In this document: piece by piece, positions 43,314 to 55,600 of the stretch
Position numbering within the stretch: the first letter of the stretch is position 1
Layout: each line of letters begins with the position of its first letter
Assembly (NCBI GenBank): GCA_037783415.1
Contig: JAZGTN010000074.1
Location: 372,001 to 436,000 of the forward strand
DNA from: Leptasterias polaris
Lineage: Eukaryota; Echinodermata; Asteroidea; Forcipulatida; Asteriidae
Length of the DNA stretch: 64,000 nt
Direction of reading: 5' to 3'
Program-made: the position numbers and the translations under genes
Notes under the pieces: generated by a model
Told to the model about the DNA's origin: nothing
What the model saw: only the letters and a program-made list of their open reading frames with translations
Databases searched by the model: none

Positions 43314-43499
43314 TATGAATATTCAAACTGTTGATGAATATTAACATTAAATCCTGTACTGGATGGAGTTTTATGTTGCTTTGATCATGCACGATCAACC
43401 ATGGAGGAATAAGACTCCATGGATCAACTAAAACCTGAGTGATGAGAGTGATGATTGTGTTCATGAGAAAATGTCATGAACAAAAGAAAAAACATGTTC

Positions 43500-43885
43500 A
43501 AATTATGGGTACAACTTGTAAATAACGGAAGCGTGTTTGACAGTGCACAGCGTGTGGGGACGTACGTATAACACACAGGCAAATCGTGTAGCTGGCGGGG
43601 CAGAGTGCCTCGCGGCGGGGCTCACAGCGCGACGGACGGAAACCCCCTAGCCAAGAGATAGCTGTACCTGGAAGCTCATGAACATGTGGGAGGGGTAGGG
43701 AGCCAGACCACCAACTACCTTGTCATTGCGGGTTTGTTAGTCGGTAAACCTCGCTGATCGAATCCGCTGTTTTAAAATCGCAACGTTTCAATGCTCGGTG
43801 TACGTTCCTTCCCCCGATTTGGAAATTAAATAAGATTTATGTCAATAAATAGGAATACCACTCTTATGTTGACGGTGCAATTAGG
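43500..43885. repeat. Direct repeat, right copy
   Basis: Counterpart of 35856-36314. It shares GTGCACAGCGTG, GAGCTCATGAACATGTGGGA, GGGTAGGGAGCCAGACCACC and the end GGTGCAATTAG. Confidence 0.8.
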
Positions 43886-44149
43886 TTAAACAATTTGTGT
43901 GACAAAAACGAGCCCCCCCCAAAAAAACCAAAAAAACCCCACAAAAACACAAAAACCAGAGCCACAAAGAACAGGTGAAAAATAAATTACAAATTAAAAT
44001 GTGAAAAACAAATTCACACTCGGAGTTTATTTGTCCATCTCTCGACACACAAAATTCCAACAAAGTAATTTCGTTTCCTCAAAATATTATTTAATTCAAT
44101 CAAAATATAATTTTGTCACATAAAATAATATTTTTTTTTATTTGTAAAC

Positions 44150-44610
44150 AAAGTTGTGTTTTTCTAGGTAACGAAATAGATTTTTCCTAGAAAATACGTT
44201 TTTGTTCCCTCGAACACGCTTTCCTTCCCCCGAAATACAATTTTGTTACCCAGAAATACGCTTTTGTTCCCTGAAAGATACGCATTCGTTTCCTCGAAAT
44301 ATGATTTTGTTCGAACAAAATATACTTTCGTTCGCTCGAAATATGCTTTCGTTCAATAAAAATTAATTTTTTTCCACCGAAAGGAGATTTCTTTCCCTAA
44401 AAACAAGCTTTCGTTTCATCGAAATACGACTTTGAATTAGTTGCCCGAAATATGTTGCCCGAAATATACCTTAATTCGTACGAAATATGCTTTCGTTCCC
44501 TAAATATACGCTCCCGTTCCTTCGCAATGAGATTTTGTTCCACAAAATTCCTCTTTCGTTCCCTCAAGATAGCTAGCTTTTGTTCCCTTAAGATAGCTTT
44601 CGTTGCCCTG
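44150..44610. repeat. Degenerate ~23-bp tandem repeat (CGAAATA...TTCGTTCCCT)
   Basis: About twenty loose copies of a unit like CTCGAAATATGCTTTCGTTC, each differing by several bases and lengths of 20-26. It is an old minisatellite. Related clauses (GCTCGAAAT, AATGATTTCGAG) continue at 45040-45215 and at 19440-19640. Confidence 0.7.
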
Positions 44611-45216
44611 AAGTCCAATCACACAAGTTTGTTAAATTCCCTTTGTGAGGGGCGACCCGGCCACCCGTCCAGCCACTATACTTCTTTATCAGCCATTCTG
44701 TTATTGTTTTAACAAGTTTTCAAGTGTCCAAACTTTGTATTATTTATTAAAGACGCACGCTCGTTAAACTGACAAACGACAAACTCGTGCCATCAAAAGT
44801 CACATTAATTTGAACCCTAAACACCCAGCTGCCCTGCCTGCTTTGCTCTTACAATGCCGGAAGGGTGCAAGAGAACGCAGCTGTGTGTCAGCCATCTGAT
44901 TCTAAAAACAGTACAGGGCGCACGTTATTTTAAAAGCAAGTGCAGCTATTTGGATTCGTGAGACAACCAGGCATGTTGTAGAATGAAAATCTAAGAATAG
45001 GGGTAGAAATTATTCAATTTCACATAAAACGAATTATTTTAAGCGCTCGAAATCATTTTGTTCTAACAAAGCATTTTGTTTGAAATCATACGCTCGAAAT
45101 GAATTATTGCAAAGCTTGAAATAAATTATTGTTAAAGCTCATAAAAAATACTTGCGAAACAATGTCATGCTCTTAAATTCACTTTGCTCGAAAACATATC
45201 GAACGCTCAAAATAAT
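44611..45216. other. No gene seen
   Basis: AT-rich with further loose CGAAAT words towards the right end. Confidence 0.45.
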
Positions 45217-45660
45217 TTACTTTGTGCGCTGAAACTGAATAATTGCGGGAATTCGAAATAAATGATTGTGGTCAGATTTACTTCCGTTCAGTTTGAGGTT
45301 ATTTTCTGTCATCCAGCTCTGCACATCTGCGATACACTCTTCCAAGCGTTTGACAACTGAGATTAGATTATCTTCTGAAGGATGAAAGGAGAGAAAAGGT
45401 TGTGTATCATCCGCATAAAAATGATGACCGACATTGTGACTGTTGATGAGATTACCCAGTGGCTGAGTGTAGACCGAGAACAGAAAAGGTCCACCCACAG
45501 AGCCTTGAGGGACTCCATGTATTAGAGGCTTTGGATCAGACTTGACGCCATTGATGGAGATGCGCTGGGATGATAGATTTGACATTGTCAATCGTTACTG
45601 GTCGAAGAGAAACAAGAAGTGAAGTGTTATCAGCAGCTGACGTAGGATGGCTAAGAATAG
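45217..45660 (-). pseudogene. LINE B (host element), reverse transcriptase remnant
   Basis: The minus strand reads HGVPQGSVGGPFLFSVYTQP and HFYADDTQPFLSF, the RT catalytic segment of an APE-type LINE different from the nested one. It should follow the endonuclease part at 48562-49164, from which it is separated by LINE A. The first half of RT and everything after KLNGSK are missing. Confidence 0.75.
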
Positions 45661-45679
45661 CCTGGGTAGCTTCCAAGCT

Positions 45680-47965
45680 TAATCTTGATCTTGATCTTGA
45701 TTTTATATTTGATAAGCTCCAACTGGAGCAACACTCAATGCGAGATTAGAGATTGAGATGGGGATTAGTCGTGTATTTTTGGCGCAGCGGATATAAAGAC
45801 TTGATGGAATTTAGCGGAGTCTGGGATACTGGTGATGGAGTAAGGTAGCTGGTTCCAGTCTCTTGCCGTGTTGGGGAAAAATGACTTCTGGTGGCTGTTG
45901 GTCTTGGATGATGGTATTTGGAGCGAGAGTGGATTGTGATTTCTGGTAGCTGATGCTGATAAACCCCTTATGTTGAATTCAAGGTGCTCGTCCAACTGAA
46001 GGTCTATATTGTTATGAATAATTTTGTGCAATGTGACTAGCCGCTGAGATTGGCGTCTCTCTTGAAGTGTTTGAAGTTGGAGTTCACCCAACATGGCGGT
46101 TACTGAGCTTACTCTCCCATAGTCGTGCATAATGAAACGCGCAGCTCGGCGTTGGACAGCTTCGATTTTCCTGATGTTACGAATTGTGTGAGGATCCCAG
46201 ACTGGACTGCAATATTCAATGGTTGGGCGAACTAAACTTTTGTAGGCCTGGATTTTTACTTTGCGGGGGGCGTTGCTAAGGTTGCGGCGAATGAATCCGA
46301 GCATCCCGTTAGCTTTGGAGACGGCCTTGTCTATGTGGATGTTCCACTTCATATCCCCTGATAGAGTGACCCCCAAGTACTTATGATGGATGACTGCCTG
46401 TAGATATCGACCAGAAAGTTTGTAGGAATACTCGGTCTTTGATTTTTTCCTGGAGAAACGTAGGATGTTACATTTATCAGGTTTAAAGGACATCATCCAC
46501 CTTTCCTCCCATTTTTCTAGACATTTAAGATCGTTCTGTAGTATTTCACAGTCGGAGGTTGATGAAATTGGCCGGTAGACAACACAGTCATCCGCAAAAA
46601 GGCAAACAGTTGATTCAAGGTCGTTGGGTAAATCATTTATGTAAATGAGAAAAAGAAGGGGTCCAAGGACAATTCCCTGAGGCACCCCGGACATCACTTC
46701 GATGGGCCTAGATGAAACGCCCTGTATATTGACTGATTGTTGTCTCCCAACAAGGAAAGATGAAATCCACTGGTGAAGAGGTCCTTCAATGCCAACATGG
46801 TGGAGTTTGTGCAATAATCTACGGTGGGGGACAGAGTCGAATGCTTTAGCGAAATCTAAAATGATGGTGTCAACCTGGTGGATATGTTCATTTGCATCCC
46901 AGATCTTATGGACTGTTGTTAGGAGTTGAGTCTCGCATGAACGCCTGGAACGGAAGCCATGTTGGGCATTGTTGAGAGCTTTATGTTGGTCAAGATGGCG
47001 CATGACATGGCTGTAGATGACGTGTTCCATCACTTTACAGCAAACTGAAGTGAAACAGGCCTGTAGTTGGCTGGGTCAGTACGACTCCCTTTTTTATGGA
47101 TGGCTGTAATATTGGCTTTGGTCCAAGATGATGGTAAAGATCCAGTGGTAATGCTTTGATTGAAAATTTTGGTGAGGATTGGGGTTATTTCAGTGGCACA
47201 TTTCTGGAGGACGAAAGGACGAATCCCATCGTGGCCTGGAGCCTTGTGCGGGGATAACTTATGAAGCAGTTTGAAGATGCCTTCAGTCACTTATGTGGAG
47301 GGGTGGAGCAGTAGGAAGTTTGTTTCCCTTAATATGAGGTAGAGGGTCCCGTCCTTCCCTTGTAAAAGCAGATTGATATTGCCTGCTGAGAACTTCTGCT
47401 TTGTCGTGTGCTGAGCTGACTAAATTCTGGCCATCCCATAGTGCAGCAATTCCAGCAGAATCCTGGCGTCTACTTTTTATAAAAGACCAAAAGCGTTTTG
47501 AATTTGTACGCAGAGAGTCAAACACAGTGGTGGACAAGTGTTCATGTTCTGCTTTTCTCATTTCTTTTTGGACTGTTTTCCTAATGGAGCGGTAGTGATG
47601 CCAGTTTTGATGAGTGTCGGTTCTCTTTGCCTTATAGAAGGCTCTCTGTTTCCTCCTGACGAGGCGCTTAAGAGGTCTATTCACCCACGGGAGATTGAAC
47701 CTAGAGCTCTTAAAAAAAGACGGAATAAAAGCTTATGTAGCCGACAGGATTGTTGACTCAAAGCTACGCCAATTTTCTTTCAGAGATAATTTGTCAGCAT
47801 TCTGCATGAAAGTGTTAGCAAAATTCTGCATATGGATTTTTAGACCTTCAACATCTGCCTTGTCGAACTTATATACCTTACGACGAGGAGCTTTTTGAGA
47901 GCTTGGCTTCAGATTTGGATCAGCTGTCAGTATGAAGTGGTCAGATATACCTGGACTGGTATTGA
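45680..47965 (-). mobile_element. LINE A (CR1-like), 5'-truncated, nested in LINE B
   Basis: On the minus strand the element begins inside its endonuclease (PGISDHFILTADPN) at about 47965. It continues through a linker with an in-frame stop near 47742, then RT in three frames (47283-47684, 47030-47290, 45765-47033), and ends in a TCAAGA-type hexamer repeat at about 45683-45706. LINE B sequence lies on both sides. Confidence 0.75.
45765..47684 (-). pseudogene. LINE A reverse transcriptase and C-terminal domain
   Basis: RT motifs are KAPGHDGIRPFVLQ, ANYRPVSL, QHGFRSRRSCETQL, DFAKAFDSVPHRRLL, SGVPQGIVLGPLLFLIYIND and LFADDC. The C-terminal domain has EYCSPVWDPH, AVQRRAARF and ARDWNQLPYSI. The 422-codon frame (45765-47033) is intact. 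Frameshifts lie near 47035 (in NYRPVSL) and 47285. It shares domain layout with the LINE at 7968-11471 but is a distinct copy. Confidence 0.85.
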
Positions 47966-48223
47966 TGGGTGGAAAAGCTCATTCACCTTGTCCTTGTAGA
48001 AGTGGCTGAAATCATTCACAAGTTGTTGGAGACTCAAATGTTCTGGTAGAGTCGCTTCCTGCTGTCTGTTCAAGAGTACTTTAGTGAGCTGAAACAGTTT
48101 TCGTGAATCACCTTGACAATCCTCAACACGGCCAGAGTAATGTTTCAGTTGGGCAGATCGGAGACAGGCTTGCACAACTTGACGCTGTGAAGTAAAGAGG
48201 TCACGTAGAGACATAAGGGACAA
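47927..48223 (-). pseudogene. LINE B linker region
   Basis: The minus strand encodes LRDLFTSQRQVVQACLRSAQ, LFQLTKVLLNRQQ and VNDFSHFYKDKVNEL, a helical segment of the type that lies between endonuclease and RT in LINE proteins (F...FKDKI). It ends where LINE A begins. Confidence 0.6.
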
Positions 48224-48561
48224 GTCTTGTAGAACGCCATTGATTTTCTAACTGTTTGCGAACATGTTTTTCTTTAGCCATCTCCACGTTATACCACGTT
48301 GTGTTGGGTCTAATTTTGACCACTCTGACTTGTGCAGGGGCATGTCTTATTCAGAACTTCATCTATAATGGAGTTGAAGCTTTCAACCGCTATTGCAGGG
48401 TCATCACTAGAGCAGTGTTCAATAATTGACTTCGACTGGAGATAAATCATGAATGCAACTGGATCTATTGAACCGAAATTACGGGAAGAAACTATTTTCT
48501 GATTAGCCTTGGGCTTCTTGATATGAAATTTGCAGAAAATTGCTACATGATCAGATATTCC

Positions 48562-49164
48562 TCATGCAACTCTGACATCTGAGAAGACGCAGTCATCTGA
48601 CTGCCGTGAAATGAAGAGGTCAAGTGTATGTCCGTGGTCATGTGTTGGCTCATTGATGTGTTGGATAAGTCCATGCGATTTCAGGAGATCGCTGAATGAC
48701 TGAGTTTTGACATTACTTGTGTTCACGTGAATGTTGAAATCACCAGAAATAATGAGCGAACCTGGTGTGAAGAGATGAGAGTCTAAGAAGGCAGAAAATT
48801 CTTCCAAGAATGTGCTGAATGGAGATGAAGAGCATGGTGGACGATAAATAATAGCAACTTGTATTGACTTTGAGTCGGAGATGATATTACCCTTGATGTA
48901 TTCAAATGACTGGTAGGGCACTGGAGAGAGACTAACTTTAACCTTGAGTTCACTTCTGAACAGAAGTCCAACACCCCTTGAAGAGCGTGGGATGTGTTTG
49001 AATGAGTAACCAGCTGGGGATAACTCACTTATGGCAGCATGGTCATCCTCCGTTAGCCATGTTTCGCAAATGCCAAGTACATCCAAGTCATTATCCAGTA
49101 CAAAGTCAATAACTTCACTCGTCTTGTTTTTGACTGAGCATAGCAAAATTAAGCTGGGGTTCAT
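48562..49164 (-). pseudogene. LINE B endonuclease domain
   Basis: APE-type endonuclease with motifs LGICETWLTEDD, IYRPPCSSS, SLIISGDFNIHVN and HTLDLFISR. The ATG at 49164 may be the start of the surviving frame. The SDH motif near the end is lost or shifted (about 48560). The host LINE is therefore truncated as well as interrupted. Confidence 0.8.
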
Positions 49165-49268
49165 GGTTGTGGGTTTTTCCCATGCAGAATTGATTGAGAT
49201 TGTTCAGGCCTTTTGTCAGACCAGACTAGAGGCCACCATCTACAGTTCACTCAACAGCACTGCAGAGT

Positions 49269-49618
49269 GTCATGGCCGAGTGGTTAAGAGCATCGGATTC
49301 AAGTTCTGGTGGTTTAGTCATCGGGGTGTGGGTTCGAGTCCGGTCATGACGCTTGTGTCCTTGAGCAAGACACTTTGCTATAATTGCTTCTCTTCACCCA
49401 GGGGTATAAATGGGTACCTGCAAGGGTAGAGGTTGATATTGTGTTTGAAAAAGCCTTCGGAGCGCCATCACGGGAGCCCGGGCTGTATACTCCCCAGGGA
49501 GCTGAGAAAGATTAAAGGAATGTTATTGGCCCAATGACCAGGGCACTAATGTAAAGCGCATTGAGACGTTATTGTGAAATGCGCTATATAAGAACTGGTT
49601 ATTATTATTATTATTATT
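49269..49618 (+). mobile_element. tRNA-Leu-derived SINE with (ATT)n tail
   Basis: The head (49269-49350) folds like a class-II tRNA with box A TGGCCGAGTGGT, an anticodon region ATTCAAGTTCT (CAA, Leu), a variable arm and box B GGTTCGAGTCC. A body with CCTTGAGCAAGACACTTTG and AAATGCGCTATATAAGAAC leads to an ATT-repeat tail at 49605-49618. This body and tail are a widespread SINE pattern in marine invertebrates. A bare tail copy lies near 34450. Confidence 0.85.
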
Positions 49619-49905
49619 AATACTCTCATTCCAGCATAGCTTCTTCCCAAGTGTTATCCGCATCTGGAATGCCCTGCCAACCACCGTGGTATCAGCTCAG
49701 ACACTGGAGACTTTCCAGAGCCGCCTGAAACCACTCACTCTCCGATAGTCTACCACATGGCTATCTTTTTACTTGCACCGTGTTTTTTAGTTTGCAGCAC
49801 ATTCGTTTGATATTTGTTTCCGTGACCAAGCACATTTGCACCCATGTACGACTATACTCCACTGGAGGGATGTACAAATTGGACATAGAAGAAGAAGAAG
49901 GGCAA
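49619..49905 (+). mobile_element. LINE C, 3' end fragment
   Basis: In one plus-strand frame it reads SVIRIWNALPTTVVSAQTLE and TFQSRLKPL then a stop. That is the final segment of many APE-type LINE ORF2 proteins (F-P-x-x-I-x-x-W-N-x-L-P). A 3' UTR follows and ends in a GAA-repeat (about 49887-49901). It abuts the SINE directly. Confidence 0.65.
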
Positions 49906-50928
49906 TCCTCCGTTTTACCTGCACGGACACCTCTCTTAGTTGCAGGTACTTTATTTATACCAAGAGTCCTTATATGATGCATCAACAGAGGGGATATCCT
50001 ATTGTTCTGTGGGATCCGGCTTCCAAAAGCGAGTAAGTCATTGGTTGAATAGTGCGGCATGCTTGAAGAATAGACTCTTTGTGTGGACAACAAGAAAGTC
50101 AACACAACAAAGGTGGCTATAGGAACACCCTACACGCTCCACTGGAACACCCTACACGCTCCACTGGACTGCAGAATGGCCCTATTGCACATAGCATAGC
50201 TGACACAGGAAATTTAAATATTTATGAAACGAAATTATTCCATAACGAGCAGACGAGAAAATGTAAAGCACATCCCTCATAATTATATCCTTAATCATTA
50301 CGCACTTATTTACCTTTCTGCAACAACAAAACAAGTTGATCTTTAAGAACTAGGCATATGGTTATGCGATCCTGGTGGCATCCCGTATGTAATTACAACA
50401 AGCTCTGGTGAATCTGGGTTTGACATTTTGAAGAGCATTAATGTGATTAGAACCAAGTGGAAAACCAACCCGAAGCTGCATTTTAAAGGAAGGTCTACAT
50501 AATGATTTAAAAAGTAACAAAAACATAATCTTTAAAACAAACTGTACGTCTGATGAAACCGGACATTCTTCGGAGTAATAGAGTTATTAGAGGCCTCCAA
50601 CAACTCCTTCTGAATGTTTGATGACCTCAAAGCTGAGTAAGTTAGGCATTGCTTTACCGCTGACCTTACTCAAAGTGATGCAAGGCGCTTATGGAGAAAA
50701 TATAGACCAAAGTAATGGGGACAACCAGCTACAAATTGGAGAACAGGTGAGTCTTGAGACCCAGGAGCACTGGACAACGAGTTCATCAAACCAGCAATTG
50801 AAGAACCATTTTAAAGAAGAACTCTGAGCTGGGCCAGACACTGAAAATATGATGCAGTTGTGATCACTTGAAGCTAGATCAACAGTGGCAACGTACAGTG
50901 GCTCATTTTTTAAACAAATTCCTAGGAA
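49906..50928. other. No gene seen
   Basis: Contains a direct double ACACCCTACACGCTCCACTGG at 50124-50165. No coding signal was recognised. Confidence 0.45.
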
Positions 50929-51144
50929 ACTCATGCTTTTTACGGTGTCATGTTGCCGTCGTATGTCGATCGCCGTAAATACTATTGCACATTCGCCGTA
51001 TTTGGTTGCGTTATGTTAGGTCACAGTATTTTACGCAATAGAAAGGCGATATAACGATAATAAAATGCGGCGATGTATCGCAATATGAAATATAGCGAAA
51101 AACGCAATACTGCGGCGATATAACGCTGTAAAAATAACATGAGT
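50929..51144. mobile_element. Candidate MITE, ~216 bp
   Basis: The left end ACTCATGCTTTTTACGGTGT is mirrored loosely by the right end, whose complement reads ACTCATGTTATTTTTACAGC. CGGCGATATAACG words recur inside on both strands. Confidence 0.5.
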
Positions 51145-52601
51145 TCTTTAGAACTAATAGGCAAATTTTATGAGCCACTTTTGGAAACGAAATCCGGTTA
51201 ATTGGGGAAAATGAGATTCAGTGTACTGCCATCAGCAGTGTTTTGTTGAATTTGGACGGGTAACAAAGTTTGATCTAGAAAAATATCAAGTGCGGTGAAA
51301 TTATCATGATTACAGTTGTCTGCATAGCTGAATTGGCTTGCCTTGCCACGCAGAGGGCTGCAGTAAGTTCATGCAGTAGGCCATGTACAAAGGCAAACAA
51401 GGTACACACTTGCACAGGTTATAAAACTCACGGAACTGCTCCAAATCAAGGCATCTATTTGCGGGCAACAACAGCAAAGAAATTGCACAATCCGTATACC
51501 CTTGGGAGTCAAGTAAAGGAATAAAATATACAGAAAAGGCTCGATGACGGCAAGAAAAGCGTAAAACGACAGATTTAAAAACTGAGAAGGAGCAGAAAAT
51601 TAAGAAGCACTCCCACCGTGTTGAAGGGCGCCCTCTGTAGAGGATAAAATTGTTCTAATTGGTTATTTTTTCTACTATAACCGATAAAGTAAGGTACGAT
51701 CCCGAGAAGTAACTTTAATTCGGTGCAACAAATATGTCAGCACGTCAGTATAAGTCCTTCTGGCTACTGCCGTGTCTTTGTGTGTCATTAAAACTTTAAA
51801 TAGAATTGAATTAAAATATGTAGCAGGTGTATGATCTGTAACGGTCGAGTGAGACCGACTCAGGTGACGTCAGAGCTAAATATTTCACTTAACTTAAGAC
51901 ACAAATAACAGAATAAGAGTGTAACCCAAATGAGCCCATGGGTGACTTCTTAAAGTGGTATCGCTATAAAACTAACGATAAAGATAAAGCCTTGCAGGAA
52001 AATCGTCAAGGAATATTCCAAAAAGGTTTGACCAGCAGGATTTGTGTGAACAATTAGACCTCGGCATGTAAGCAGATTTAGAGAGCGTGTCAGTTTGACT
52101 TCAATTTAATAAATAGTTATTCAACTACTGTGCAATTATGTACAGCCACATGAAAAAGTCACATAATCACCAGCAGTATCATATGATTAACTAGTACGCT
52201 TCGTGGTCCACATTAACTTGCTCTCATTCATATGTACATGTTCCGCTCCCTCGTCGATTTCTGGCTTCGCATAATAGTTCTTCATAATTATACACACCGT
52301 TTCAATAATATACCCAAACGCATAGCATTGTAACAATAATATTGTGTGGGTCTTAAAGTCAAACCAAGCTTACTCCTACACATTGCTAGTGTCATGGTAA
52401 CAGTGCATGTCATATGTGTGTAAGCCTATGTGGATGATTATAGCTTTTTGGTTAACACAAGGCTGGCATGAGACAAGACGGTGAGGACCCATAGTGACTG
52501 CGTGACTGGACATTGTAGTCGTCCGGGGGTAGTATTAACACGCATCATTAATCCATCCTGACTGTAACTGTGAAAGATTCCGCTGGGTTTAGTCTTCAAT
52601 C
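51145..52601. other. No gene seen
   Basis: Unique-looking sequence. Short open frames have no recognisable similarity. Confidence 0.45.
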
Positions 52602-52623
52602 ATGGATACGCTGCAACTAACAG
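52602..52623 (+). CDS. Possible first coding exon of the GFR-alpha-like gene
   Basis: ATG at 52602 encodes M-D-T-L-Q-L-T plus one base before a GTACAT donor. It is in phase 1, which fits the acceptor TTGTTTCCATGGCAG at 58897. The joined start would read MDTLQLTALSIVIWILATPC, a good signal peptide. The alternative start is the ATG at 58891. The intron would be 6.3 kb. Confidence 0.3.
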
Positions 52624-55600
52624 GTACATTGTTGTCTTCTATTTCAATTATTATTGTACGCCCCTCCTTTAACACTGTCCACTGTCTCACATAAAAATAC
52701 CGCATAGATTGTACGGTTGTCTCATTGCATTGATACTACGTCATTGTTTTTTGAGAGTAAGTGCATTATCAAATTACTCACATCGTTCGGAATTCTTAAA
52801 AACTATTGCAAGCTTATCTTTCCAAAAGAGTTATTTTGAAATAAGTGCTACAACGTGCACACCAATTGTAATTCTTCGTTTCAGCAAATTACTCGTGATG
52901 TAATTCAAAGTACTACCGGAATAAACGTTTCAACCTTCTGTGCATCACTGCTTTTTGGAGCAATGTTATGTTAAAATATACCTATTCGTTTTGAAAGTTT
53001 ATCATTTCAAGCAACAACAAAATAATTAAAGAACAGAGCATAAACCATCAGCGAGTCTTGTTTATAGTTTTGTAAAGTTTATATTTCATTTAGGGTTTTT
53101 ATGGCGTTAGCTGACATTTTTTTTCCCTTGTATATTATACTAGTATTATCAAACGTTTGCGGTACTTAAGATTGAAAAATCAGAAGAAAAAATTGGCGCC
53201 TGATGTTGATTTTGTAGAAAGTGTTATCTGAATTATGCCCGAATCGATTTTCCGACGGCCAGAGCCTTCTGACTAAAGAGCCGTGGTATATGGGCAATAC
53301 GGTTAAAAATCTAATTCAAACGGTTAACGTTTAGGTACAGCTTGGCTTTGTTTAGAACGGCAACACTTTATGGTTTCGACTGATTTTAAGCGAAAGGCAA
53401 GCGCCCTCAAAACCCACTCGATCTGAGGACGGCACTTTTTGGTGAACGGATTATAAACATATACAGGTCGGTCTAGCTCTTTTAAAATTATGGAGGGGAC
53501 ACATAATGATCACCCAGTCTCCAATTAATTCATAAATTTGAAAAAGTGCATCGTTTGTAGACAACACATCAGTGAATCGGACTCATTCACAAGCTATAGT
53601 GATACCACCCATAAAAAGGGTCGTATTACCACTAATCTCATTTATTAATATCTTGCAAAGTTTGTGATGTTCAATAATTTTATATGTGAAACAAGAACTA
53701 CACCCAAGAGGCGTTTCTACAGCCACAGATCCACAGTCAACACCTAAAAGCTGGATACACATGTATGACGTCACTTCAATCTTACTAATCACTCCATGTC
53801 TAACATGACTGTACATGGCATTGAGGCACTAGGTAACCGCAGAGAGACCGTTCGTCCGAGTAGGGAGAAACTGTTGATAAGGCGCCTCCAGGGTTCAATT
53901 TCATTACTCTGCTTGCCGCCGAATTTTGCCCTTGCGATCACCATTCTCCGCTTACCGAGCAAGTGCAGAATTTCTGCGCTAGCTGTGTAAGCATAGAATG
54001 CCTTAGTAACGTGGACTACGCACGCGCACAAGCACAAATTCCCTGCTAACCCGTGAAATACGCTTGACGTAAGCGCGGAATTACCTGCTTCCGTAAGCGC
54101 CGATTCTTTGTTTACGGTAAGCAGAGCCATGAAATTGGGCCCAGACCATTCAACCACAAATGGTTTGAACATCCAAGAAGGAAAAAAAGGATCAAGGAAA
54201 AAAAATTGAAGGACAACTGCAATTAAAAGACGCCGAGAGTTCTCACGCTTATGAGAGGTGGGGAAATTAATTATTTTCTGTTCAAAAAAGACAATCAATA
54301 TAGTTTTTGTTAACCGTGTTTAACTTCGAGCCTAAACTCTCTGTAAAATAGGTTTGGAGAAAAACAAATTGCTTAGACAACTTGTGTCAAGTCTTGAACT
54401 GAAACAATTATGCTTGCCCAAAGCTACTTGAACACATTATTACAAACTTCAATTTACATAAATAGACAACTAAAACATATAAAACAGAAGCAAATGACAT
54501 TAATATGCGAACAGTTTTGTATTTTATATGTGCATATTTAAAGTGTAAGAGAACGAAATTACACAAAAACAAAAACTATGTAACTATGATTTTATCAGTT
54601 GAACTTTTTTGTCCATGATATTTGACAATGTGTTAGTGTGGTTGGGTAAGCCAGTCAGTGTTTGGTAATACCGCAACTGTGCACATAATCGAAATATAAA
54701 CGTACATCAATGGGCATTGGAAGAGCTATAGTAACTGCCGGCGTATATGATGGGCAACGCATTATCTAATCAACACCAAACTGTGTTTAATTAATGAACA
54801 CTTAATGTTAAAATCTTGGCCCAATTTTATTATACTGCTTTGGAAACAATTATTTAATATGCGGGAACCATTCTCAAACAGTTACCAACTTATTGTTACA
54901 CAACATTGTTTTGAGCTTAGCTTTTTGTGTTTTTTTCTCTCGGCTCTATGTAATTTTTACATCAAGCAAAGATAAACCGCAAATCAATGGAAGCTGTTTC
55001 ATGGAACGCCTGTGCAATAACAATGATTGTATAACCTTCTTTAATTAAATCTGCAACATCGTGTAAATATAAACATTGCACACAGTTAATAACATGGACG
55101 GCTTGATTGTTTGATTTAAGTGCAAGGGGGATTGCAGAATAATTAATGAAGTGATGGGGCGTATGATTCATGTTATGTCAGCAAAACAATGACATCGTCA
55201 ATTGAGACTGCTTACTAATTAGTACGAGTTGGCAGATAATGTATGTTTGTGTCAAGTCAATATTGAGATATCATAGGTTGGCTTGAAGCCACGGGGCTCT
55301 GGCGAGATTTTCAGATATATCTTTTGAGAATTTTTACACCATTAGCCATTGGTTACATACAGCATAGGCCTACTCAACACACGATAAAACGAGCAAAACT
55401 ATAAAAAACAAAAAAACAAAAAACGTTTGCAAATTCAGTTTTTCAGAAATGCTGTCGTGTTGAGAGACAGCTGCTGTAGCATATCGCATGTCTTAAGCTC
55501 GGTTACTGAAATGAAACGTTTTTTGTTATATATATTAATGCATGATCGTAAGCTCACCCCTTGGAGCTTATGTCAGGATCCCACCTCAGTACTAGATTTA

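Noticed and set aside
53789..54298. 169-codon minus-strand frame
   Set aside because: Overlaps a stretch of CGTAAGCGC-type repeated words; no splice signals or domain.
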